64,000 nucleotides of DNA, from the NCBI GenBank assembly GCA_038025085.1, contig CM076142.1, positions 7,910,501-7,974,500 on the forward strand, in the 5' to 3' direction. Position 1 is the stretch's first letter, and the number at the start of each line of letters is the position of its first letter. The DNA comes from Tetragonia tetragonoides (Eukaryota > Streptophyta > Magnoliopsida > Caryophyllales > Aizoaceae). Under the pieces are notes generated by a model, which saw nothing but the letters and a program-made list of their open reading frames with translations, did not search any database and was not told the DNA's origin. Positions 37,013-48,600 of the stretch are shown here, piece after piece. Made by a program: the position numbers and the translations under genes.

Positions 37013-39108
37013 CCAGACCGTTCTTCGAATAAATGTTCAATTTGGTTATACGCTTTCTTCCGGGTACAATAGAGCAGAAATTTAAAACTAAAGTGGCAAA
37101 GTGAAGCAATTGGAATATGCATAATAATGACATAAATAAGGAGTTGTGTTATTACTTGGCTCGTCAAGGGCTCTTAGAGACAAATACAAGAGACTAGCAA
37201 CTTGATTTAAGCTGCAAAATAATGTTCCTAATGGTATAAGTATAACATACGTCCTATGGCTAGTACAAGGCCTGATACTGAGCTGAATTTTACTAGTGGC
37301 TTGAGTAATGGTTTCGGATGCGGTTTTTTCACTGAACTGATCGAACTAAACTGAACTAAATCGAATGAATTGAATTGAACTGAACTTTAATATGTGAGAG
37401 AAAAAGTAGATCACTGAACTGAACACCAGTGAAATAAACTGAACTAAACTAAACCAATTGTTAAATAAGTGAAAAAGAACACCCTCCATATACGATTAGC
37501 TTGGCTATTTACTTCTAGAACATATATTAGTGCAATAAAATTTGTCATAACTCGGTGCGCACTCTTGGAGATGGAAGCATGATTTGAGACCATCTAATAT
37601 TTCTCTAGGTACCGGCACTAGTAAATATTGGTTAAATAAACAATTACTCTAATTAACTTTAATAATGGAGCAAACTTGTGATCTAAATGCAATATTGTCA
37701 AACAGTACAGTGTGTTGCAAAATCTGAAACTTGGCATCTAGAATGGGGGTAGGTCACATGATTGTTCTTCTTCATTTATAAACATTGAGACTACACCAAA
37801 TCATCTAATTAATGGATTCCAGGATGATTTGTAGTAGATACATACCTATAACAAAACAAATTGAATTGAATTTATAATTAATTAGTAATTCCTTTAATTT
37901 TGAGATAATCAGGGTTTTAACAGGACTGATTTCGTACAAGCACAAAATGATAAAAAGTGAGTAATAATAGAGCTCCGTAATACAAACCAAATCACATGCT
38001 ACAATAATGATCAAAACAAGTAACCCACTTTCAACATTGAGCAATTGGGCCACAACTAAGTGGGCCTATTTGTTGTTTTTTATTATTTTTATAAAATAGA
38101 TTACTTATTTTTTAATAATTATATATTTTTTAACTATTATATTATTAACTTCCTGCAGCATAGTAGGAGGATTTTCACATGGAATTCCTTTCCGAAGCCA
38201 TTTGCCCCACGATCTCCAAAGCAAGGCCTCCAAATCTGATGTCCATCATATAAATTAAATTTATTTAATTAAATGCATATATATATTTGATAAGATCAGC
38301 ATGTTATCTATGATCTCAGGTAATTCTGCATTGGGCATATTTTCTAGATATATACATCATGAAGAATTAATTACTTGCCACATGATGTTATAATTCCTTA
38401 AACATTAGTAGTTATTCAATTTTTGATCCTCTGGAGTGGCTCAACTTAATTGAGAAAAAGATTATGAGAAAAATCTGTATAGGGTAAATTTATGGACTAA
38501 ATCTCGTTTTCATATTTCAAACATTTCGAATAGGTGTTATTTTGCGTGCCTGAGCACACATAACTATTAGGATATACAAAATACCGCCATCCAAAAATGG
38601 TATTTCGTACTTGTTAGACTCTTTATCTTATATAAATAGAGCTTTTTCGCGCCTGTATTGTGTCCGTATTCGTGTACATGCAACATATTTAGATAATGCC
38701 ATGATTGTCTCAATCATGTTTCATCTAATACGAGTAATACTTTAGGGTAATATAATAAAATTTGAATTGAATTGAGCTGAACGTATAAGCTCTAAAGAAC
38801 GCATATTTACTAGATAGGATAAAGTTGGACAAAGGGGTAATAAACACAGACACCAACGCGAAGCAAAGGGAAATGGGGAATATCATCACAGAATGGTGGG
38901 GAATCCCGCAATAATGGTTTATTTGTTTGTGTCTTAGCTTGTGGAGGACCAGAAGATCAAACAGTATAAAACAAAGTGACATTGCCGTTGCTGGTTTTTG
39001 ACTGTTTGAGCTAGGCAGTTGATAAATGGAGTATTTTATAGGATTAGATTTTGCGATATAAAAAGGGAGCATTTTACCTTCTAATACGGGGAAGTCGCAC
39101 ATTTGTGA
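37010..39108. other. Intergenic; GAACTGAAC-rich repeat at 37320-37460
   Basis: The segment at 37320-37460 is built of degenerate (A)ACTGAACT(AA) words. Similar word-repeats occur at 56050-56290 and 56590-56660, so it is a dispersed AT-rich repeat family. The rest shows nothing coding. Confidence 0.45.
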
Positions 39109-39116
39109 CTCACTAT

Positions 39117-39813
39117 TAGGGGTGGTAATGGGTCGGGTTCGGGTTGGGTGGAGTATCACCCGTATCCACCTATTTAATTTTCAACTCCACCCATCTATCC
39201 ACCACCCACGAAAAACTCCACCCGCATCCAATCCACCCATCATCCACGGGTAAACGGGTGGATCGGATGCTAAACGGGTGAAATTAATAACTAAAAATAA
39301 ATGCAGAGATCTGGACATATATTAACATTATAAATCAAATCACATATGAACTAATATAATTGAGCCGATTTGAGCCGATTTGATGCTGCCAGCCTACCAA
39401 CGGCCTTACATAATGCATCTGCTTGGTATTTGCAATATTATACAAGGTGAAGCTTGTTGCAGGAGGCCATTACCATGCCTATACTACAAAGAAAGTCTGC
39501 TTTGTAGTTGCAGTATGGAGGCCAAAAGAAACAGAGAGAGAGAAGTGATTTTGAGTGAGGGTTTCAGACTGAGGAGTTGAGGAGGGGCGACATAAACTTA
39601 GGGTTTTGTTTTTATTTTTTAATAAATATATATATTAAAATATTAAACGGGTGGTGGGTGGATTCGCGGGTCGGGTTCGCAGGTGAAATATGATCACCCG
39701 AATCCCACTCGACCCACCACCCGCAAAAAAAACCCATTTAATCGGGTTTTCACCTATTTATCTGAATCAGGTGAAGCGAATATCCGTGGATGCGGGTGGA
39801 ATTGCCAGGCCTA
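39117..39813. mobile_element. hAT-like non-autonomous element
   Basis: Begins TAGGGGTGGTAATGGG and ends with the reverse complement of TAGGCCTGGCAATTCC. It is flanked by an 8-bp near-duplicate, CTCACTAT / CTCACTAC (39109-39116, 39814-39821). Subterminal regions are rich in GGGT(C/G)GG on both sides. It resembles the element at 50940-51731, whose 8-bp duplication is perfect. No transposase. Confidence 0.7.
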
Positions 39814-40052
39814 CTCACTACTTATAACTACCTACATTAAAATTAGTCGTTAAACTCTGCATGTAAGAAACCTAATTAAGTAATGCCAGTATCTTGGTGT
39901 AAATCTTGGAGTGGGGAACCATTCATGTCAACTCAGATATTATATCTCATTCTGTGTATGTGTACCACTCTTTATTCCAAACACATCACCTGTAATCATG
40001 TCATGCATTCCTGTCAATATAATAATAATTTACATTAAAATATGTGGACGAC

Positions 40053-40315
40053 GTTTGGTTGAATGTGGGAAATGCAACTTCCTGAAAACTGGTAAATAGA
40101 GATTTCTGAAGGCAGAATTATTTGGTCGGTAATGAAAAGTAGAACTTACCACGGGAAGTACTCACTTACCTAGGGGATTTAGGTAAGTGACTTCCTCCAT
40201 TTTGGAAGGAGTAGAACTTACTAGGATTATCACTTCCTGCAATTTTGTCAACCAAACAATTTTGCACTTTTCTACTTCTCAGGAAATTGCATTTCCTACA
40301 TTATAGCAAACAACC
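40053..40315. mobile_element. MITE with ~45-bp imperfect inverted repeats
   Basis: The left end GTTTGGTTGAATGTGGGAAA and the reverse complement of the right end GGTTGTTTGCTATAATGTAG align through the shared GGAAATGCAA(C/T)TTCCTGA. A second internal inverted block surrounds AAAAGTAGAA. Target duplication is not clear. Confidence 0.55.
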
Positions 40316-40319
40316 AGTA

Positions 40320-41260
40320 TGATGTGTCAAATGTATAAGGGAGTGAAATAAGAGATGACAGACAAAGTGTGCCTTAGAATCTTTACTCAGTTTACTGCAT
40401 TCATGTATACTAGAACCATTGTCTAGCATTTGACGAAATGGGGAACTCTTATTGGACAAAGGTGACAAGAGAAGAGTTTCACAATGTGATGATATATTCT
40501 TGTTTGATTCTTGTTTCTTAGCTTGTAGAAAATTAAGGGGATATGGTGATATCCCATAATGGGATACAATCAAAGTTGATCGGCCAAATTGGGCTAAAAT
40601 ATTAACTCAAAAATGCATTACTAAGGAAAGCACATGCTTCTAGATAGAAATCAGACAATTAGGGAAGTCAATTGGGAAATAGACAAATAGTGAGCTAGTG
40701 TGGGAAAGACTTTTGGGTGGACTCTAGATAAATAGTGTGATTACCTGACTTCTAATTTTACTTTAATTTAATTTATAGCTCACAATATCACCCATAACTA
40801 ACAACTCATAGGTAGCCTTTTTAATTTTCAATTAGCATACAGTTATATCAAACAAGCCAATAATAAATCTAGTGTGAGATAAACTTATAAAAAAATAGGT
40901 GACGTTGACAAACAATATAAACAATTTTTTTTCTTAACAAAAATGACTCTCATCTAAATTTGAGACAATCTCATACAAAATTTTCATGATTAAACAATGC
41001 CTAAATTATTATAACAATTCTACAAGATGAAACATTAAAGTAGATAACACATACCATCGATGTTGTCATACAATCCCTAATCTTAAGATGTGAACGTCTT
41101 CTACAAAGTTGGTGCGGTAAACTCTGCAATACACTAACTACCCATTCTCCCAAATGCCAAAACTCCTCTCTTATCTTATGGTTCGCAGACGAATAATACT
41201 GATCTATTTAGTGGCTAATTTACCTTATATATATGATGTAGACTACACAAACCCTCCCTT
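40320..41260. other. Intergenic AT-rich sequence
   Basis: I see no gene or clearly bounded repeat in this stretch. Confidence 0.5.
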
Positions 41261-41267
41261 TCACCCA

Positions 41268-41525
41268 CTACTGTACATTGAAGTAACTAGTATATGTTGC
41301 ACCCTTCATGCGTGAAATGAGAATTCGAACTCATAACCTTACTTACCTTACCAAGTCACTTGAAAGTAAATTTAAAATCACTACTAGATCACCACTACTG
41401 TACATTGAACTATTGAAGTAATTAGTATATGCTGCACCCTCCATGCGGAAAATGAGAATTCGAACTCCTAACCTTGTCTTGCCAAGTTACTTTAGAGTAA
41501 CTTTGAAATCATTAGACCACCACCT
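41268..41525 (-). mobile_element. Tandem pair of SINE-like units
   Basis: Two head-to-tail units of about 126-132 bp (starting 41268 and 41394). Each contains CTACTGTACATTGAA, TAGTATATG-TGCACCCT-CATGCG and GAATTCGAACTC, and ends near AGA(T/C)CACCAC. On the minus strand each has box-A-like GGTCTAATGA/GATCTAGTAG and box-B GAGTTCGAATTC. Same family as 5160-5275. Confidence 0.7.
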
Positions 41526-42036
41526 TTAAATATGTTGTATGGTAGAAGATCTGAACGCGTAAATGGTTATCACGGTGACAAAACTCCTAAGAAACTAGTA
41601 TACTCCTACTATGAAACAAAGTGGAAGGAGATTCAATTAGATGTACCTAGGGGGTGCCAACTGCCAAGTTGGTTACACAATCAGGAAACTCAACTCTCTC
41701 TCTCTCTCTACATCGAAAATAAATTAACCCCATTAACAACACTTCCCTGAATATGACTTTTTCAGACTCTTTGAAGGGCATCCCATAGAGGTTGCACCAC
41801 CAACCGAAAAAAACTAAACACCACTTCTCTCACATACAAATAAAAAACTATACTTTCATAAAAATAAATAAAAATAAAAAACTATAAATTAAATACAAGA
41901 TTGTAGGTAGTATTTTAATAATCAAAATAACCCCAAAAAATAAACAATTCAACCCCCAAAAATCCCCTTTAAAAAGACCCCATCTCCCTAAACTGGTCGA
42001 TCACAATTCCACCAAAAAAACATACCCAAAAACAAA
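41526..42036 (+). promoter_or_regulatory. Upstream region of the SAUR gene
   Basis: AT-rich flank, with ACTATAAATTA at about 41880 as a possible TATA element. I did not find a clear TGTCTC auxin-response element here. Promoter function is inferred from position. Confidence 0.4.
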
Positions 42037-42137
42037 ATGGAAGGAAAAAGGTCCAACAAAATCACAGAAATAGTAAGGTTACAACAGATCCTCAAAAAAT
42101 GGAAGAAACTTGCCAATGCTTCAAAAACCAACAACAC

Positions 42138-42169
<32 letters not shown>

Positions 42170-42603
42170 GTAATGGAAACACTAGCAACAAGGGGATCAA
42201 GTTTCTGAAAAAGACACTATCTTTTTCAGACAACTCTGTTTCCTCTGTTTCAGAAACAGAGTATGTACCTAAAGGATACTTAGCAGTTTGTGTAGGAAAA
42301 GAGCTAAAGAGGTATGTAATACCAACAGAATACTTAGGCCATCAAGCTTTCCGTATTCTGCTCCGCGAAGCCGAAGAAGAGTTCGGGTTTCAACAAGAAG
42401 GAGTTCTTAAGATCCCTTGTGATGTTGCATTGTTTGATAGGATTCTAAAGATGGTAGAAGAAAAAACAGACAAAATTTTCCTACATGAATTTCAATTTCA
42501 TGCAGTTGTTGATAATGATATGATGTCTTCTTTAAGTGGCTGTTGCTCTCCTGACTGTACTGACCAGCTTATTCAGTCTGTTCATCCTCAGTTATGCAGA
42601 TGA
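42037..42603 (+). CDS. SAUR-type auxin-responsive protein
   Basis: Small auxin-up RNA family protein, 188 aa, encoded by a single exon as is usual for SAUR genes. The SAUR domain spans about residues 75-140: YVPKGYLAVCVGKELKRYVI, then HQAFRILLREAEEEFGF and GVLKIPCDVALFDRIL. The basic N-terminus (KITEIVRLQQILKKWKKLA) matches the longer SAUR subgroup whose members start with a similar amphipathic helix. Between these lies an Asn-rich stretch of about 20 residues coded by an AAC repeat (42130-42170), likely variable in length. SAUR proteins typically inhibit PP2C-D phosphatases and so promote plasma-membrane proton pumping and cell expansion; for this protein that is inferred from the family. 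The ATG follows a short A-rich leader. Confidence 0.93.
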
Positions 42604-43334
42604 AGTTTTTTTTTTTTTTTTGGAGGGTTTTGGTTAATTTTGGTTCATATTCCATGTATACCCTCTTCTTTTTTTTTTGGGTTATGGTTAATATGGTTTG
42701 GAGGAAATGTATGTTGTAAGGAGAGATCAAAAGAGAACAAATATGGGTCGTTTTGTAATATATAATGGTTGATGAGTTTTATAAGATATCAGTCATTCCC
42801 TGTATTATCAAATGTCTTCTATATATCAGTAATTATGTTTTGCTAGTAATAAGTTTTGTATCCAAATCCAAAATGTGCAATTTTCACAATGTTGAAACTT
42901 TGATCAAAAGTGCAGTTTTGTGCCACTTTTAAGAATGTGATTGATGAGAAATTATTGAAGTCTAAACGTAAAGAGGTCTCAGTTTTGTAGTCTTTAATGT
43001 TCTTAATTAACATAATAAGGTTTAATCAAGTAACCATAATTGTATTGTACTTTCCTTGATTAATATAATGTGGTTAAGTGGTTAACTACGTGACAATTAT
43101 AGCAGGATGGCCAGGTGGAAGGATTTGACTTTGGATACAAGTTGGTATGAATAAACTCTTAATTAGCATGATAGTCCCATTGTACGAAAATTTTGTCAAA
43201 TTTGATCAGTTTGGAATGTATAAAGTACTCCTCATTTGTCAAGTGTATACGATGTGCAGTTATCTGCAATGTATGTTGATTGGGGTGAGATTATTAGTAT
43301 TAGATCCGATGAAAACATGATAATATAGTAAAAA
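42604..43334. other. SAUR 3' flank and intergenic sequence
   Basis: T-rich sequence beginning with two poly-T runs after the stop codon. No additional gene is supported. Confidence 0.5.
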
Positions 43335-43445
43335 ATAAGTCTCTTATAAGGTCGCCTTAAAGTGAGGTCACCTTTATGATCAAATATGACGTGATGCTTG
43401 TATGAATGGTCTCATTTTAAGGCCGGTTCATACGAATTTTTGTGT
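43335..43445. repeat. Dispersed repeat copy (pair with 33750-33870)
   Basis: Begins AAGTCTCTTATAAGG, includes AATATGACGTGATGCTTGT and ends near ACGAATTTTTGTGT, collinear with the other copy. Confidence 0.55.
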
Positions 43446-45400
43446 ATTTTGTTTGGAACATGGTGGAATATCAAGGAAAATATTTAGTTTACGAAGCTCA
43501 TCCACATGAGTTGTGAATTGATAATTGTCTACTTTTTGAAATTTACTTTGTAAAATTGAAAGCACATTGTTTGAGTTATAATACACAACTTTATTTATTT
43601 AGTCTACCACATATAGATAGATTATCGAGTAGGTAATAAAGTATTATCCGAGTATCAATATCTATCCTGAAAAATTTAGAAGATTTATGGGAACGAGGGA
43701 GTAACACTTGGAGCTAAAAGGGGTAATATAGCAATAAAGGACCTCACTAATTGCCTTGTTGTTGTACCATGTCTAGCGGCATGCATTTCTTGAGTTTGAT
43801 TCGAGAGTGCAAAGGAAAATGGGGGGGCCATAATGAAATGTTTTTTTTTTTTTTTTGGGGGTGACAAGCCATCATATAATGTTTGGCCCTTGATGTGGGG
43901 TGTGAGGGACTTGGGTTCTGATCTACAACAAAACCACTTCATCCAGCTACTTGAAATGGATAGGCACCTTTTTATTACCAAGTCTAACCAAGCTAAGTAA
44001 CTGGAAATTTGATCTTACGAGCCCCTAGCCATAAGTGCATGTGAATGACCTCTACAAGAAGCTTGATGGGCATGGGCTAAAGCTCATGATAAATCCTAAG
44101 TTATGTTAAACTAGATGATAGTGTCCACTAGCAGTACTTTATGATTGTTTATTTTAGGAAATACGAGTAATACATTAATGGGTCCATTATGAGTCCTCTG
44201 TTACTAGACGACTGTATAAGGCCTCCAAAAATAAAGGCTCGATAATTTGGCGTATACATTTTACCATTTAAGAAACAGATTTACAATTTTGGAACCACAA
44301 ATGCTAAAAGCGGCAGACCGATTAATTAAGCCTCAATATTCCAGAATGTACGCTCATTGCCCTTTTCATCTCTCTCTCCCATATACTGTTTTGCTCTCTC
44401 TTCTTAACCTCACCCGACGTTTGAAAGATCTCGCTATTACTCTAATCTCACCGTTGATCCCCCACTCCAAGATCCCAAACATGGTTCCTTCATTGACTGT
44501 GAAAGGGGAATAAATTTCTCAATCTTCAAACAATTTCTTCTTCTATCTCAAGTCTTAACAAGTTTTTGACACTATTCTACTTCTCGAATATTACATGGTA
44601 CCAGCGCTATCATTGAGGGTCATGCCAACCACCGCTGAAGTTTGGAAGACTTCAATTTATGGTTCGGATATCTTAATTCACAATTTAAAATCTGATTTTA
44701 AAATACATGATTTTTGTCAATCAAATTGTTGATTGCATGACTTCATAATTCTAAGCAATAATCTAGAAAGTCATAAATTATGTGTTTTACTTATTGCGAT
44801 TTATGGTTCTGATTGTATGCTTTTTGATATTCTAGTTAAAATAAGTTAATTTATTATGCCATTACAGAATCTTGATTTTGTATAATTTTTGGGGTTAATT
44901 TTTTTTTTTTTATATAATAATGATAACCTTGTATACTGGTGCTTTTTGTCTAAAGCTTTATGTGATGGTATACCACTGTACGTTTTTTATTCTTTGAGGG
45001 GATATTCTAATATGTGATTAGCTATATATGTAATATAGGTAAATTTTTGTGATTAGCGGTGATGATTTTTGAAAAAGTTGATTGCAAAGATCTAATCAAA
45101 GATTATGGTTAAAGGATTCCTAGTTTGTACTCGCTTGTATGTTTTAAGTAAGATTATGTTTCCCCTCAAAAAAATAAAAAAAAAGTAAGATTATGTTTGT
45201 TTTTTTTTTGATACGAAAGATTATGTTTTAAGTAAAGTAAAATTGACATACCTTTACCATATACTTTTTAATTAAGAAAATACGTAGGATAATAGGATAA
45301 CAATAGAAAAAGTTAGAAATCACTTCATAAAATTTGAGAAAAATTATGAGACCTCACTATAATAGTAAAGAAGGTTTGGGAGTAGGTTTGATGGCACAGG
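43446..45400. other. Intergenic; weak Copia-like primer-site relic at 44596
   Basis: No supported gene. TTACATGGTACCAGCGCT near 44591-44608 is a degenerate match to the LTR end plus methionine-tRNA primer site of Copia elements; no second LTR is seen. Confidence 0.35.
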
Positions 45401-45548
45401 GTGGTGGGCAGCCATGCTCGGTATCTAAAAATCCTGGATTAGCCTCTGATGTCTCATAAGAGTCTCTTCCAAGCCTACCAAGGACCCGATAACCTACCCC
45501 GGGGGCCTCCTATGTCCCATTAGAGTGCCCCATGCCATGTGGTGGGAA

Positions 45549-45656
45549 TTTTTTTTTTTTTTTTGGTTCACGGCCAAGGTATCCACCGTCGACCACAGTG
45601 ACTATTCCCCGCGCTAACTTGTAGGCACCTCAAAGGGTGGGACAGCTGGCCAAGGA
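45549..45656 (-). mobile_element. 5'-truncated SINE inserted in the satellite
   Basis: A T-run (45549-45564) followed by GGTTCACGGCCAAGG-TATCCACCG matches the element at 61761-61954 until CCAAGGA, where the tRNA-like head is missing. Flanking satellite sequence is duplicated, ATGTGGTGGGAA / ATGTGGTGGAAA (45537-45548 and 45657-45668). Confidence 0.8.
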
Positions 45657-48600
45657 ATGTGGTGGAAAAATATAAACCTTCGTTCCGGGGACTCTGGAAG
45701 TTTAAAGAGCGTGGATTATAGCCTTCATTTTTTTCTTCTTAGGACCCGATGTCAGTTTTGCCTAAACTTCTCCGATGGGTCTATTATCACCCTAGAGAAC
45801 CTTCGATACGCCGAGAGGGTCATCCGGATCCCCAAACTTCGATATCACTCATGTATTCGGTGTTCCGTCTCTTACACCACTGTCCCGTAAAACGCCCTTA
45901 CAAGCTTGTGAAGGACTGTATAACCGACTCCAGGTGCCTCCCATGTCCCCAAGGTTGTCCCGTGTGATATGGTGTAAAAATATAAACCTTCATTCTGGGG
46001 CCTCCTAAAAGCCCAAAAAACGTGGATTGAAGCCTTCGTTTTTGGCTTCCAGGGGTCCGGGTGTCATTTTTGCCCAAACTTCTCCGGTGGGTCTATTATG
46101 TCCCTAGAGAATTCTTGGTGCCCCGGCAGCGACATCCAGATCCTCGAACTTCGATATCACTCATGCATTCGATGTTCCGACTCTTACACCAGTGTCCCGT
46201 AAAACACCTTTCCAAGCCTATGAGGACCGAATAAGCGACCCCGAGTATCTCCCATGTCCCCCAGGGTTGTCCCGTGCGATGTGGTGTGAAAATATAAACC
46301 TTCATTCCAAGGCCTCTCGTAAGCCCAAAAAACGTGGATTATAGCCTTCGTTTTTGGCTTCCCGAGGCTAAGGTGTCATTTTTGCTCAAACTTCTGAGGC
46401 GGGTCTATCATCACCATATAGAACCCTCAGTGCCTCGAGACGGTCATCCAGATACCCGAACTTTGTTATCACCCATTTATTCAGTGTTCCGGCTCTTAAT
46501 CCAGTGTTTCGGCTATTACACCATTGTCCCGTAAAAACCCCTTCCAAGCCTATAAGGGATCGGATAAGGAATTCTGTGTGCCTCCCATGTCCACTAGGGT
46601 TGTCCCATGCGATATGGTGCGAAGTTATAAACCTTCCTTTCCAGACCTCTCAGAAGCCCCCAAAACGTGGATTATATACTTCTTTTTTGGCATCTCGAGA
46701 CCCGGTTGTCATTTTTGCCCAAACTTCTCCGGTGGGTCTATTATGACCCCAGCGAACCCTCGGTGCCTCGGGAGGATCATTCGGATCTCCGAACTTCAAT
46801 ATCGCCCATGCATTCGTTTTTCTGGCTCTTACATACACCAGTGTCCCGTAAACGCCATTCCAAGCCTATCAGAGATCGAATGAGCGACACCGTGGGCCTC
46901 CCGTGTCCCCTAGAGTTGTCACGTGGCATGTGGTGCGAAAATGTTCACCTTCGTTTTGGGGCCTCCCGGAAGCTTAAAAAACATGGATTATACCCTTAGT
47001 TTTCGGCTTGTCGGGGCCCAACTGTTATTTTTGCCCGAACTTTTCCGTGGGGGTCCATCATTACCCTAGAGGACTCTATGTATCCCGGGAGGGTCATCAG
47101 TGTCTCTGATCTTCAATATCACCCATGCTTTCGGTATTCCAGCCCTTACATTGGTGTCACGTAAAAATGCCCTTACATCATGGACCCGATAATAGAACCA
47201 GGGGCCTTTTATGTTCTATAAGGGTGTCCTGTGCAATGTGGTGCAAAAATATAAACCTTTGTTCTGGGGACTCTCGGAAGCACAAAAATCATGGATTATA
47301 GCCTTCGGTTTTCAACTTTCGGGGCCCGGTTATCATTTTTGTCCAAACTTCTCCGGTGGGTCTATCATGATCCTAGAGTACCCTCAGTGCCCTAGGAGGG
47401 TCATCCGACTCCTCGAACTTTGATATCAACCTTGCATTTGGTGTTAAAGCTATTACACAGTATTATAGTATACCAATGTCTCGTAAAACGCCCTTACAAG
47501 CCTTTGAGGGATCGGATAAGAGACCCCTAGTGCCTCCCATGTCCCCTAGGGTTGTCCAATTAGATGTGGAGTAAAAATATAAACCTTCGTTCCGGGACCT
47601 CCCGGAAGCACAAAAGATGTGGATCGTTTTTGGTTTCCCGTGTTCCGGGTGACATTTTTTCCCATACTTCTTTGGAGGGTCTATGATGACCCTAGAGCAC
47701 ACTCGGTGCCCCGAAAGGGTCATAAGGATCCTCAATCTTCGATACCGCCCATGCATTTGGTGTTTCGGCTCTTACACCATTGTCCCGTAAACGCCTTTCA
47801 AAGCCTATCAGGTACCGAATATGCGACCCCACGCGCCTCCTGCACTCCCATGTCCCCTAGAGTTGTCACATGGCATGTGGTGCAAAAATGTTCACCTTCG
47901 TTCCGGGGTCTCCCGGAATCTCAAAAAACGTGGATTATAGCCTTAACTTCTAGCTTCCCGGGGCCCGGGAGTCATTCTTGCCCAAAATTTTAATGGGGGT
48001 CTATCATGACCCTGGAGGAATCTAGGTACCCCCGGGAGACTTATCAGGGTCTCCGAACTTCGATATCACCCATACTTTCGGTGTTCCGACCCTTACATTG
48101 GTGTCACGTAAAAAGGCCCTTACAAGCCTATAAGGGACCTGATAACGAACCCAGGCGGCCTCCTATGTTCTCTATGGGTGTCTTGTGCGACGTGGTGCGA
48201 AAATATAAACATCGTTCTGGAGCCTCCCGAAAGCTCAAAAACCGTGGATTATAGCCTTCGGTTTTCAGCTTCCCAGGGCCCAGTTGACATTTTTGCCCAA
48301 ACTTCTCCGGCTGGTCTATCATGACTCTAGAGTACCCTCAATGCCCAATGATGGTCATCCGTATCGCCGAACTTCGATATCACCCGTGCATTCGGTGTTC
48401 TTGCTCTGACACACTATTGTCGCGTAAAACGCCGTTACAAGGCTATGAGGGACCGGATAAGCGACCATCGGTGCCTCCCATGTCCCACAGGGTTGTGTCG
48501 TGCGATGTGAAGCAAAAAAAAAAACCTTCGTTCCGGAGCCTCCCGGAAGCCAAAAAAACGTGGATTATAGCCTTCGTTTTTGGCTTCCCGGGGCCCGGGT

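Noticed and set aside
36847..37167. Minus-strand frames with long Tyr-Ile runs
   Set aside because: Produced by the (TA)n microsatellite.
41328..41345. GAATTCGAACTC and similar words as real tRNA genes
   Set aside because: Only the box-B region is tRNA-like; no acceptor stem, anticodon arm or cloverleaf can be formed. They are SINE heads.
44596..44608. TGGTACCAGCGCT as a Copia primer-binding site marking a retrotransposon
   Set aside because: Degenerate match, no LTR pair and no gag-pol domains within several kilobases; kept only as a weak note.
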